IMG/VR virus record: IMGVR_UViG_3300025889_000773
Location: 1 to 27,339 of that record
DNA length: 27,339 nucleotides
DNA from: a virus
Direction: 5' to 3' (one strand)
Notes under the pieces: generated by a model
What the model saw: only the letters and a program-made list of their open reading frames with translations
Database searches by the model: none
Told to the model about the DNA's origin: nothing
Shown here: positions 13,579-20,832 of the stretch, one piece after another
How the letters are laid out: each line of letters opens with the position of its first letter
How positions within the stretch are numbered: position 1 is the stretch's first letter
Program-made: the position numbers and the translations under genes

Positions 13579-14022
13579 GTGACTATAAATGGAAAAAGAT
13601 ACAGACTAGGTAATATAAATCATCCCTTCCATCTTGTGTACAAGACCAAAGGTATGGAAGCAGCATTCGAGGCTATGAATTTAGTACCCAACAGACTAGA
13701 AGAAATAAAGTATACGGTACAGAAACTTTTTGATGAAGTCCGTAAAGGTCAAGTCTACATAATAATCAACCCAGCATTTCCGGGCTGGTGCAAAGTAGGG
13801 ATGGCTGTGGACGCAGAGGATAGGCTCAAGCAGTATCAGACTAGCTCTCCCTACAGAGACTATGAGTTGATAGCAACGTATGACACCAGTGACAGACGCA
13901 AGGCCGAGAAGTTTGCACATGATCTACTAGAGAAGAAACATGAACGTAGAGGCGAATGGTTTTACATTCAACACCCTGTCGCTACAGCTATATTAGAGTT
14001 ACCTATGAGAGAGCATTTATGA
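13579..14022 (+). CDS. GIY-YIG/T5orf172-type nuclease, start uncertain
   Basis: The product has a T5orf172-like GIY-YIG domain: GQVYIIINPAFPGWCKVGMA (about 57-76 from the GTG) gives the VYI...KVG pair, followed by DRLKQYQTSSPYRD with the conserved Arg82, AEKFAHDLL with likely catalytic Glu110, and RRGEWFYI. Residues 1-55 form a leader domain with RVTINGKRYRLG. The frame is open from inside the polymerase gene, but no ATG lies between the polymerase stop and the domain. The GTG at 13579 is the only standard start, and it lacks a properly spaced Shine-Dalgarno. Likely roles are free-standing homing nuclease or DNA-processing enzyme. It is AT-rich (about 36% GC at 13561-13680) compared with the replication genes upstream. 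The stop overlaps the exonuclease start (ATGA). Confidence 0.75.
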   Translation: MTINGKRYRLGNINHPFHLVYKTKGMEAAFEAMNLVPNRLEEIKYTVQKLFDEVRKGQVYIIINPAFPGWCKVGMAVDAEDRLKQYQTSSPYRDYELIATYDTSDRRKAEKFAHDLLEKKHERRGEWFYIQHPVATAILELPMREHL

Positions 14023-14882
14023 AAACGACTAACACCCTGATAGATGACATATACAATCTTGTGAAGTTCAAGTCTCCTGATCGCTCAGTGGACGCAGAGC
14101 AGATCATTGATGACTTTGGTGAAGCATGTAAGGATCTTATGCGTAAGGAGTTTACCCAGCGTGGTAGCTTTGATGCACGTAAGCTACGCATGTCTAACAT
14201 TGGTAAGGATGACCGCTACCTTTGGAACCACTACAATAATGTAGGGCCGAAGGAAAAGATGCAGCCACATACCCTTGTGAAGTTTATGTACGGACATCTC
14301 ATTGAGGAGATGCTGCTATTGTTTGCTAGACTAGCAGGCCATACAGTAACGCATGAGCAGGCACAGGCAGAAGTACAAGGTATCTCAGGTAGCATGGACT
14401 GCAAAATTGATGGCGTAGTGACTGACGTTAAGTCTGCCAGCACTTATGGCTTCAAGAAGTTCAAGGATGCTACACTTGCATTTGATGACCCCTTTGGGTA
14501 CATAGATCAAATCAAAGGATACGCTAAGTCTGAAGGTGAGACACAGGTAGGCTGGCTGGCTATGGATAAAGCTAATGGTCACCTGACCTACCTGAAGTAT
14601 GACCTAGAGGACAAGCAGGCTCCTGTCTATGAAGTGCTGAAGAAGGACATAGAGGAGCGTATCATCCATGTGAAGGAGATGGTAGAGCAGAAGGAACCGC
14701 CGCCCCTGTGCCATGATACAGTGCCTGACGGCAAGTCCGGTAACAAGAAGCTGGCTATGGGCTGCTCTTACTGTCACTTCAAACATGCTTGCTATCCTAA
14801 CCTACGTACATTCCTGTACTCTACAGGGCCACGGTACTTAACGGAGGTGGTGAATGAGCCTAAAGTCCAAGAGATCACGTAA
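14019..14882 (+). CDS. Cas4/RecB-like PD-(D/E)XK exonuclease
   Basis: This 287-aa nuclease probably replaces T7 gp6 exonuclease in host DNA breakdown and recombination. I start it at the ATG at 14019 (MKTTNTLIDDIYN), which overlaps the previous stop. The RecB-type motifs are His93 in YGHLIEEML, GSMDCKIDG (Asp127), VVTDVKSA (Asp136, Lys138) and YIDQIKGYA (Gln164). The C-terminal CHDTV (Cys231) and CSYCHFKHAC (Cys249, Cys252, Cys258) suggest an iron-sulfur cluster like that of Cas4 and AddB. One Cys upstream and three clustered Cys is close to, but not the same as, the Cas4 layout. There are no CRISPR genes, so a Cas4 role in adaptation is not implied. It overlaps the resolvase gene by 29 bases. 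Confidence 0.85.
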   Translation: MKTTNTLIDDIYNLVKFKSPDRSVDAEQIIDDFGEACKDLMRKEFTQRGSFDARKLRMSNIGKDDRYLWNHYNNVGPKEKMQPHTLVKFMYGHLIEEMLLLFARLAGHTVTHEQAQAEVQGISGSMDCKIDGVVTDVKSASTYGFKKFKDATLAFDDPFGYIDQIKGYAKSEGETQVGWLAMDKANGHLTYLKYDLEDKQAPVYEVLKKDIEERIIHVKEMVEQKEPPPLCHDTVPDGKSGNKKLAMGCSYCHFKHACYPNLRTFLYSTGPRYLTEVVNEPKVQEIT

Positions 14883-15243
14883 GCAGAGTGTCTACAGGTC
14901 TGGACTAGAGAAACGCTTTGCACAGACTGTACCTAAACGAAGGTACCTGTACGAGCCATATGATGTACCATACGTGATGCACAGGAAGTACAAGCCAGAC
15001 TTTGTGGACAAGAAGACAGGTGACTACATTGAAACTAAAGGATTCTTTAGGACAGGAGACACCCAGAAGTATACATCAATACGTGATAGTATAGCCCCTA
15101 CTAAACTAATCTTTGTGCTGTCTGATCCCAACAAGAAGGTCAGGAAAGGTTCTAAGATTACAATGGGCCAGTGGTGCCACAAGGAAGGCTTTGAGTTTTA
15201 CACAGTTGATGAGTATGTAGATCATGTCACTAACAATGGATGA
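14854..15243 (+). CDS. Endonuclease I, Holliday junction resolvase (T7 gp3-like)
   Basis: This 129-aa enzyme cuts branched DNA, resolves recombination junctions and helps degrade host DNA. It matches the T7 endonuclease I pattern: YRSGLEKRFA (Glu19), YEPYDVPYVM, YKPDFVD (Asp49) and YIETKGFF (Glu60, Lys62), followed by LIFVLSDPNKK and KGSKITMGQWCHKEGFEFY. Length is near T7 gp3 (149 aa). GGAGG lies six bases before the ATG at 14854. It is coupled with the exonuclease gene, so the two nucleases are likely made together to digest and recombine DNA. The basic N-terminus would help bind DNA junctions. Confidence 0.95.
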   Translation: MSLKSKRSRKQSVYRSGLEKRFAQTVPKRRYLYEPYDVPYVMHRKYKPDFVDKKTGDYIETKGFFRTGDTQKYTSIRDSIAPTKLIFVLSDPNKKVRKGSKITMGQWCHKEGFEFYTVDEYVDHVTNNG

Positions 15244-15415
15244 AGTAATAGAGCGTATCCTAGCTAGATACGACGCAGAAGACTTACTGGAAGCTCTGGA
15301 CATTAGTTCTGAAGAACTGCTGGACAGGTTTGAAGATAAGTTTATTAACCGTTTAACCTTCTTTGAAGAAGCTGTAGATGAAGATGAAGTGGAGCTAGAG
15401 CAAGATGAGTATTGA
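15224..15415 (+). CDS. Small acidic protein of unknown function (63 aa)
   Basis: This protein is helical and highly acidic: MDEVIERILARYDAEDLLEA, DISSEELLDRFEDKF, and a tail EEAVDEDEVELEQDEY. The start may be the ATG at 15224 or the ATG at 15236 four codons later; neither has a strong ribosome site. It overlaps endonuclease I by 20 bases and the DUF3310 gene by 11. Its charge resembles DNA-mimic or nuclease-regulating proteins, and it sits beside two nucleases, but no inhibitory role is shown. Confidence 0.7.
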   Translation: MSLTMDEVIERILARYDAEDLLEALDISSEELLDRFEDKFINRLTFFEEAVDEDEVELEQDEY

Positions 15416-15767
15416 TAACGCTACTCCAGCGGAGTGGAACAAGATAAACAGAAAGAAAGATTGGGCTTGGATGGATGCGGAAGACAACGAACCTAACGAC
15501 CACCCAAGGTTTTCTGAAGAAGCAATGTCAAAGACCTACGACCCGGTTAACAGACCGGAGCATTACAATACTGGTGGCTTGGAATGTATTGATGCTATTC
15601 GTGGGATGCTTACACATGATGAGTACATTGGATACCTGCGTGGCAATGCCCTGAAGTACATGTGGCGCTTTAGATACAAGAAGAAGCCTATTGAAGACCT
15701 ACGTAAAGCACGTTGGTACGAAGAACGATTGATGAATTACATTCTGGAGCACCCAAGTGACAAGTAA
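15405..15767 (+). CDS. DUF3310 protein, T7 gp1.7 nucleotide-kinase-like
   Basis: Residues about 45-115 match the DUF3310 pattern: DPVNRPEHYNTGGLECIDAI, HDEYIGYLRGNALKYMWRF and KKPIEDLRKARWYEERL. T7 gp1.7, which contains this domain, is a nucleoside monophosphate kinase acting on dGMP and dTMP. Here the N-terminal 40 residues are short and acidic, so the protein (120 aa) is smaller than gp1.7 (196 aa), and activity is not certain. Its position between the nuclease genes and ribonucleotide reductase fits a role in dNTP supply. GGAG lies ten bases before the ATG. The NrdA gene begins inside its last codons. Confidence 0.9.
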   Translation: MSIDNATPAEWNKINRKKDWAWMDAEDNEPNDHPRFSEEAMSKTYDPVNRPEHYNTGGLECIDAIRGMLTHDEYIGYLRGNALKYMWRFRYKKKPIEDLRKARWYEERLMNYILEHPSDK

Positions 15768-17640
15768 GGTAGGCGTACAGGATTACTTAGGTATCCAGAT
15801 TGATTATGACAGAGAAGAAAACCTTAATGTGTTCTCACTAGAGACACTGAAGGATAGATATTTCTGGGAGGATGAGACACATGCCCAAGAAGCATTCGCC
15901 AGAGCAGCGGTCTATGGTGCAACGTATCAAGGACATACTGACTACAATCTTGCACAGCGACTTTACGACTACGCAAGCAAGAGCTGGTTCGGTTTTAGCA
16001 CTCCTATACTTAGTAACGGGGGAACAACTCGTGGCCTCCCTATTAGCTGTTTTCTTAACTATGTTCCTGATTCAAGGCGTGGTCTATCTAATCACTATGA
16101 TGAGAACATTTGGTTGGCAAGTGGCGGTGGAGGCTTGGGTGGATATTGGGGTGATGTTAGAAGCAATGGCGTTTCTACTTCTAACGGCAGTCAGTCTACT
16201 GGTTCTATCCCTTTCATGCACGTAGTTGACAGTCAAATGCTTGCCTTCAACCAAGGCGTAACAAGGAGAGGATCTTATGCAGCGTATATGGACATCAGTC
16301 ACCCGGAAGTGGAAGAGTTTATCGCTATGCGAAAGACTACTGGGGGTGATCTTAATCGTAAGTGCCTTAACCTTCACAATGGAATTACAGTCACAGATGA
16401 ATTCTTGGCCGCCGTCATGTCTGATGATAACTGGAGGCTGATAGACCCTAAGTCCAAGCAGGCAGTCAAGACTGTATCAGCAAGGGACTTGTGGTGGCAG
16501 CTAATCCACACTAGAGCAGAGACAGGTGAACCGTACATTGTTAACCTAGATCGCTGTAACGAGGCTCTACCGGAGGAACAGAAAGAGCTAGGGCTACAGG
16601 TACGCCAGAGTAATTTATGCTCTGAGATTACCTTACCGACCAGTGAGTCACGCACAGCAGTGTGCTGTTTGTCCAGTGTTAACCTAGAGTACTTTGATGA
16701 ATGGAAGGACAATGAACTGTTCATCAGTGATCTAGTGACTATGCTGGACAATATCATTGAGCACTTTATTGATAACGCTACACATGGAGAACATGCTTGG
16801 CATAAAGAAGATACCTTCGAGGAGTTTAATGAGTATGTTCAAGAAGATAAAACAGGCTTTGCAAAGGCCGCTTATTCAGCATATAGAGAACGTGCGCTGG
16901 GACTTGGAGCGATGGGTTTTCATAGCTACCTTCAACGTAATGGAATACCTTTTGAAGGAATGTACGCCTCCAGCTTTAACAACAGAGCGTTCAAGCACAT
17001 TAAGGAAAGAGCTACTGCCGCTAGTGAAGTACTGGGTAATGATCGTGGGGTGGCTCCAGATATGCTTGGTAGCAACCGTCGTAATTCCCATCTGCTTGCT
17101 ATTGCCCCTAATGCTAGTTCTAGTATTATATGTGGTGGAACAAGCCCTAGTATTGAGCCTACAAGGGCTAACGTATTTACGCACAAGACTTTGACAGGCT
17201 CATACAAAGTCAAGAACAAATACTTGGAGGAACTACTTGAAACCAAAGGTGCCAACACAGAGAAAACATGGAAAGATATTGCTGCTGCTGAAGGCTCTGT
17301 TAAAGACTTACCGCAACTCACGGAAGAAGAGAAGGAGGTATTTAAGACAGCCCCTGAACTTAACCAAATTTGGGTCATCGAACATGCGTACCAAAGACAA
17401 AAGTACATCTGCCAAGCACAGTCAGTAAACCTGTTCTTTGAGCCACCACCGGCTACGGCACCACAGGAGCTACATGATGAGTATTTGGAGTATGTTAATA
17501 GCGTACATTGGACAGGAGCTAACAAACTCAAATCTATGTATTACCTGCGAACTACAGCGGCTAGAAATACAGAGAATGTTAACGTCAAGATACCAAGGAT
17601 CAACCTTGAAGACGGAGAATGTTTAAGCTGTGAAGGATGA
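15757..17640 (+). CDS. nrdA: Ribonucleotide reductase class I, large (alpha) subunit
   Basis: NrdA reduces ribonucleoside diphosphates to deoxy forms using a radical supplied by NrdB. The protein is 627 aa, starting at GTG 15757 inside the DUF3310 gene. Active-site residues are present: PISCF (Cys98), NLCSE (Asn286, Cys288, Glu290), a second redox Cys before SSVNLEYF, the radical-path Tyr pair MYYLRT (595-596), and a C-terminal redox pair ECLSC (Cys622, Cys625). Compared with E. coli NrdA (761 aa), the N-terminal ATP-cone is missing, so dATP feedback inhibition should be reduced, as expected for phage enzymes. Three small ORFs separate it from NrdB. Confidence 0.97.
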   Translation: MTSKVGVQDYLGIQIDYDREENLNVFSLETLKDRYFWEDETHAQEAFARAAVYGATYQGHTDYNLAQRLYDYASKSWFGFSTPILSNGGTTRGLPISCFLNYVPDSRRGLSNHYDENIWLASGGGGLGGYWGDVRSNGVSTSNGSQSTGSIPFMHVVDSQMLAFNQGVTRRGSYAAYMDISHPEVEEFIAMRKTTGGDLNRKCLNLHNGITVTDEFLAAVMSDDNWRLIDPKSKQAVKTVSARDLWWQLIHTRAETGEPYIVNLDRCNEALPEEQKELGLQVRQSNLCSEITLPTSESRTAVCCLSSVNLEYFDEWKDNELFISDLVTMLDNIIEHFIDNATHGEHAWHKEDTFEEFNEYVQEDKTGFAKAAYSAYRERALGLGAMGFHSYLQRNGIPFEGMYASSFNNRAFKHIKERATAASEVLGNDRGVAPDMLGSNRRNSHLLAIAPNASSSIICGGTSPSIEPTRANVFTHKTLTGSYKVKNKYLEELLETKGANTEKTWKDIAAAEGSVKDLPQLTEEEKEVFKTAPELNQIWVIEHAYQRQKYICQAQSVNLFFEPPPATAPQELHDEYLEYVNSVHWTGANKLKSMYYLRTTAARNTENVNVKIPRINLEDGECLSCEG

Positions 17641-17794
17641 CAAGGAGCAGTTCAATAACTATTGTCTGCAACAGTGGACACAGTACATGGAGAGGATAGG
17701 GAGAGAGCAAGAGTCACCCTTGAGCTTCAAGCAATACCTGAACAGATACAAGAAACTACTGGAGGAAGAATACAGTGAGAGACCAGAAGATTAA
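17630..17794 (+). CDS. Small helical protein between nrdA and nrdB (54 aa)
   Basis: This ORF starts at GTG 17630, overlapping the end of nrdA, with GGAG 12 bases upstream. The product (VKDDKEQFNNYCLQQWTQY, later FKQYLNRYKKLLEEEYSERPED) is highly charged and predicted helical, likely a coiled coil. It has one Cys and no thioredoxin or glutaredoxin CxxC. No domain is recognised. It fills an otherwise vacant stretch and overlaps the next gene by 20 bases. Confidence 0.6.
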   Translation: MKDDKEQFNNYCLQQWTQYMERIGREQESPLSFKQYLNRYKKLLEEEYSERPED

Positions 17795-17981
17795 AGCCCT
17801 AGAGCTAAAGTACAGGGCTGGTATAGCGGAACATCTAGCAGAGATTCAGAACTATGTAGACAATTCTGTGGGCGTAGGTGAGCATGGAAACTTGGTTGAG
17901 TCTATGGATCAACTTATCGCTAAACTGTCTGAGTTTGAAGAGAAACTAATAACACTAGAGAAGTATTTTAACTATGAGTAA
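17775..17981 (+). CDS. Small helical protein between nrdA and nrdB (68 aa)
   Basis: The start is GTG 17775, with GGAGG nine bases upstream. The product is a charged helical chain: MRDQKIKALELKYRAGIAEH, LAEIQNYVDNSVGVGEHGN, and a heptad-like C-terminus LIAKLSEFEEKLITLEKYF. A coiled-coil dimer is plausible. No catalytic motif or metal site is visible. Co-expression with ribonucleotide reductase subunits is certain from position, but participation in that enzyme is only a guess. Confidence 0.7.
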   Translation: MRDQKIKALELKYRAGIAEHLAEIQNYVDNSVGVGEHGNLVESMDQLIAKLSEFEEKLITLEKYFNYE

Positions 17982-18189
17982 TGTAATTAACCTTATGCCT
18001 ACACAGGCAACCGCTGATGAAGTCCTAGAGGACTGCAAGGGTGACTTTAATCACGTACTTGTTATTGGCTGGACGGAAGACGATGCTCTGACAGCTAAGG
18101 CTACAGAGTCTATGGACTTGAAGGAGACCATCTACTTGGTGGAAGTATTCAAGCAAGCAGTAATTATGGCAGGACATGAAGTAGAATGA
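17974..18189 (+). CDS. Small protein of unknown function before nrdB (71 aa)
   Basis: It begins MSNVINLMPTQATADEVLED and contains HVLVIGWTEDDALTAKATES and an ETIYLVEVFKQAVIMAG helix. It overlaps the upstream gene by eight bases and nrdB by four (ATGA). The fold looks alpha/beta, with a short VLVIGW strand, then polar residues. Small phage proteins with this kind of start are common in replication regions without a known function. The ribosome site is weak (GAGAAG), so coupling with the previous gene is likely. Confidence 0.7.
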   Translation: MSNVINLMPTQATADEVLEDCKGDFNHVLVIGWTEDDALTAKATESMDLKETIYLVEVFKQAVIMAGHEVE

Positions 18190-19157
18190 GCTTATTAGAT
18201 ACTAGAGATTACTACAAACCATTTGACCATCCTTGGATGTTCGACTACTACTCACAACAGAATCAGATGCACTGGTTCCCAGAGGACGTACCTCTGCACA
18301 ATGATGTCAAAGATTGGCAGACAATGACTGATGAAGAGAAGAACCTACTGACTCAGATCTTCCGTCTGTTTACACAGTCTGATGTAGACGTAGGTGCCGG
18401 GTACGTTGACAGGTACATGCGTATCTTTAAGAAACCTGAAGCACGTATGATGATGTCTAGCTTTGCTAACATGGAGTCCATACACCAACATGCCTACAGC
18501 CTGCTACTGGACACCGTAGGGATGCCAGAGGTTGAGTATAAAGCGTTTGCAGAGTACGAAGCTATGGCAGACAAGCATGAGTACATCAACGCTGTGAAGG
18601 TCACCAAGGGCGACAAGAAGTCCATTGCTAAGGCACTGGCTATCTACTCAGGTTTTACTGAAGGCTTGCAGTTGTTCTCTAGCTTCATCATCCTGCTTAA
18701 CTTCCCACGGTTTGGCAAGATGAAGGGCATGGGGCAGATCATTACGTACAGCATACGTGATGAGTCCATGCACGTAGAGGCAATGACAAAGCTATTCAGG
18801 GAGTTTATTCAGGAGAACATAGACTTGTGGACTGATGACTTCAAGGCTGAGATCTATCAGGCATGTCGTGAGATGGTTGACCTAGAGGATAGGTTCTTGG
18901 ATTTGGTGTTTGAGCAAGGTGACATACCGGGCTTAACCAAGAAGGAGATGCAACAGTACATCAGGTACATTGCTGACCGTAGACTGCTACAGTTAGGACT
19001 CAAGACTAACTACAATGTCAAAGAGAACCCACTGAACTGGCTGGACGATGTGTTAGGTGTAGAGCATCAGAACTTCTTTGAAGGCAGAGCTACTACCTAC
19101 ATGAAGGCTGGACTACGTGGGGATGTAGGGAAGGTTAAGTTTTCTAATGTAGCTTGA
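18186..19157 (+). CDS. nrdB: Ribonucleotide reductase class I, small (beta) subunit
   Basis: NrdB holds the dinuclear metal centre and tyrosyl radical needed by NrdA. The 323-aa protein has the expected ligands: an Asp in TQSDVDVG (Asp66 or Asp68), Glu97 and His100 in MESIHQHAY, Glu159 in GFTEG, and Glu193 and His196 in RDESMH. Tyr104, four residues after His100, matches radical Tyr122 of E. coli, so this is a Tyr-radical type rather than a Tyr-lacking class Ic enzyme. The C-terminus is shorter than the E. coli one. It is the last gene of the rightward arm and ends 11 bases after TTCTAATGTAGC, next to the convergent hairpin. Confidence 0.97.
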   Translation: MSLLDTRDYYKPFDHPWMFDYYSQQNQMHWFPEDVPLHNDVKDWQTMTDEEKNLLTQIFRLFTQSDVDVGAGYVDRYMRIFKKPEARMMMSSFANMESIHQHAYSLLLDTVGMPEVEYKAFAEYEAMADKHEYINAVKVTKGDKKSIAKALAIYSGFTEGLQLFSSFIILLNFPRFGKMKGMGQIITYSIRDESMHVEAMTKLFREFIQENIDLWTDDFKAEIYQACREMVDLEDRFLDLVFEQGDIPGLTKKEMQQYIRYIADRRLLQLGLKTNYNVKENPLNWLDDVLGVEHQNFFEGRATTYMKAGLRGDVGKVKFSNVA

Positions 19158-19160
19158 CAG

Positions 19161-19200
19161 GAAGACTTGGGGGCGCAATGCCCCCTTTGTCTCAGTCTTC
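19161..19200. terminator. Convergent hairpin terminator between the two arms
   Basis: GGGGGC (19169-19174), loop GCAAT and GCCCCC (19180-19185) form a strong GC stem, followed on the plus strand by TTTGTCT. AGAC (19164-19167) can pair with GTCT (19189-19192) to extend it, and GAAGACT (19161-19167) is alternatively complementary to AGTCTTC (19194-19200). It lies between the nrdB stop and the stop of the leftward gene, where a two-way terminator is expected. The U-tract is short, so efficiency may be partial. The right arm overlaps the last codons of the leftward gene. Confidence 0.75.
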
Positions 19201-20823
19201 TGGTTCTTCTGTTGGACTTTCATTTAACAAAGACACAAGAACTAATCTATCTGCCTTCATTTGCTCTACAGCATCTAAGTGTCCCATCTTCTCAGCCTTC
19301 TTAATGGCTGTGCCTGTGTCAGCGATTATCTTACCTAGAAGCTCCCTAGATTGCCCTGATAAGGCGGCCTTGCCCCCACCATATATCAAAGTAGCCGCCA
19401 CTCCTGACGCAAGCAGGGGCCATCCAGTAGCTAAAAACCCTGCTCCTGTACTAGCGGTAGCTGCTAGAGCTAAAGGAGTTCTTGGTAAATAATTACCAAG
19501 TGTTTTACCTAGCCTAATTAAAGTATGCCTACCATCCCTACTAATTTTTTTATTCACTATTCTAGCAGCGTCTAAAAAAGCCGCTTGTTTTCTTAAACTC
19601 CTAGCTACTTCAGTATTCTTAGCTTCTCTTTCAAGTATCTCATTCATAGCATTACGGACGGATCTGGAAGCTGTGGCTAAAGAGTTTTGTGTAGTGTAGT
19701 CTACTTTACCATCAAAGGATCTTGTAAACTTATCTACGCCTCGTCTAGCCTCTAATAACCCTAACAGGCTACCATCACTGCTCTGGATCTGTCTAACTGC
19801 TTCTCCAAAGATTGAGTTAACCTGCTTGAGTTTAGTTTCATCCCCTATGGTTCTTTGAGCTTCATCAAGAAACTGTTGAGCTTTAGTCTCTATTTCTCTT
19901 AGGACATTAGCTTTATTCAAGATAACATCTTCTTTAGCTAATCTAGCTTCTAAAATGTTTCTTTCTCTTTTAGCAGCTTCCCCTAGTTTCTTAGAGTTAT
20001 AAGTATAAGTTTTCTTGGGATTAGCAACGCCACTGTCAGTAACTATGTCAATAGTTTCTTGAGTATAAGGGCTTTGTGGGTTATAAGTTATCTTCTGTGT
20101 AATCTCAGTAACATCAAAGTCTTCTCCTGTAAGATGTTTAGCATCAGGCTCTAACATAGCTGTTATAAGTTCTCTTTCTTCACCTCTAATCTTACTTCTG
20201 CCATTTTTAATTAGATTGCCACCTGTGTCTTCTAAAGTCTCAGCGACATCTAAAACAGGAGCTTTAATTTTAGTAGGGGGAGCTATCAAGGCTCCTATGT
20301 TAAAGTAAGACTCAAGTAACTTAGCATCATCCGGGTTAGCGTCAGCCCATGCTTTGTACTTATCTGCTGATAAAGTAGCTAATCTAAGTCCTTCTTTACC
20401 AGCTTCAGTTTGTGCCACATAATTAAAAGCATCATCTACTGCTTCTTTAGCTAAATCAGGAGTTAAATAGGAGATACCTGTCATAATAGCATCGCCAGCT
20501 ATCTCACCGACACCCCCTGCTACATCCCCTAGAGTCCTGACAAGTTTCTCACCAACGCCTAAAGCACCTTCTTGAGGTAAGCCAAGGGCTAGTGGCCTAG
20601 CTAAAGTTTCTTCTATACCTGCGCCCCTACGCTCTATTACTTCCCCGGCTCTTTCTAACAGAGTAGACTCAGGCTGCGGAGTTGTGTCAGTTACAGGTGC
20701 TAAAGGCTGTCTATTAGGAAACTGAGCATCCAGAAGGTCTGCAATCTCATTTGCAGATTGATTATCTCCCGCTGCAATAGCGTTTTTAATACCCTGCTCT
20801 AACTGTGCTTGTGTGTAAGCCAT
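19192..20823 (-). CDS. Probable internal/ejection virion protein (543 aa)
   Basis: This is the last gene of the leftward structural block. The N-terminus (YTQAQLEQGIKNAIAAGD, then NEIADLLDAQ) resembles the short helical repeat that opens many large phage internal proteins. The middle is helical and charged, and residues about 450-483 form a Gly/Ala-rich hydrophobic stretch (TPLALAATASTGAGFLATGW and following) that could insert in a membrane. Ejection proteins of podoviruses enter the cell envelope during infection, so this fits. No lysozyme or protease motif is seen. It is preceded by AAGG with seven-base spacing. The exact ejection-protein number cannot be assigned. Confidence 0.6.
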   Translation of the reverse strand: MAYTQAQLEQGIKNAIAAGDNQSANEIADLLDAQFPNRQPLAPVTDTTPQPESTLLERAGEVIERRGAGIEETLARPLALGLPQEGALGVGEKLVRTLGDVAGGVGEIAGDAIMTGISYLTPDLAKEAVDDAFNYVAQTEAGKEGLRLATLSADKYKAWADANPDDAKLLESYFNIGALIAPPTKIKAPVLDVAETLEDTGGNLIKNGRSKIRGEERELITAMLEPDAKHLTGEDFDVTEITQKITYNPQSPYTQETIDIVTDSGVANPKKTYTYNSKKLGEAAKRERNILEARLAKEDVILNKANVLREIETKAQQFLDEAQRTIGDETKLKQVNSIFGEAVRQIQSSDGSLLGLLEARRGVDKFTRSFDGKVDYTTQNSLATASRSVRNAMNEILEREAKNTEVARSLRKQAAFLDAARIVNKKISRDGRHTLIRLGKTLGNYLPRTPLALAATASTGAGFLATGWPLLASGVAATLIYGGGKAALSGQSRELLGKIIADTGTAIKKAEKMGHLDAVEQMKADRLVLVSLLNESPTEEPED

Positions 20824-20832
20824 TGTCTAACC

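Noticed and set aside
14019-14882. Cas4 as sign of a CRISPR system
   Set aside because: There are no repeats, spacers or other cas genes. The gene is in a replication block, so it is a phage RecB-like exonuclease.
16932-17531. 199-aa minus-strand ORF opposite nrdA
   Set aside because: It is antisense to conserved nrdA sequence, is Ser/Leu/Cys-rich as antisense shadows are, and has no ribosome site.
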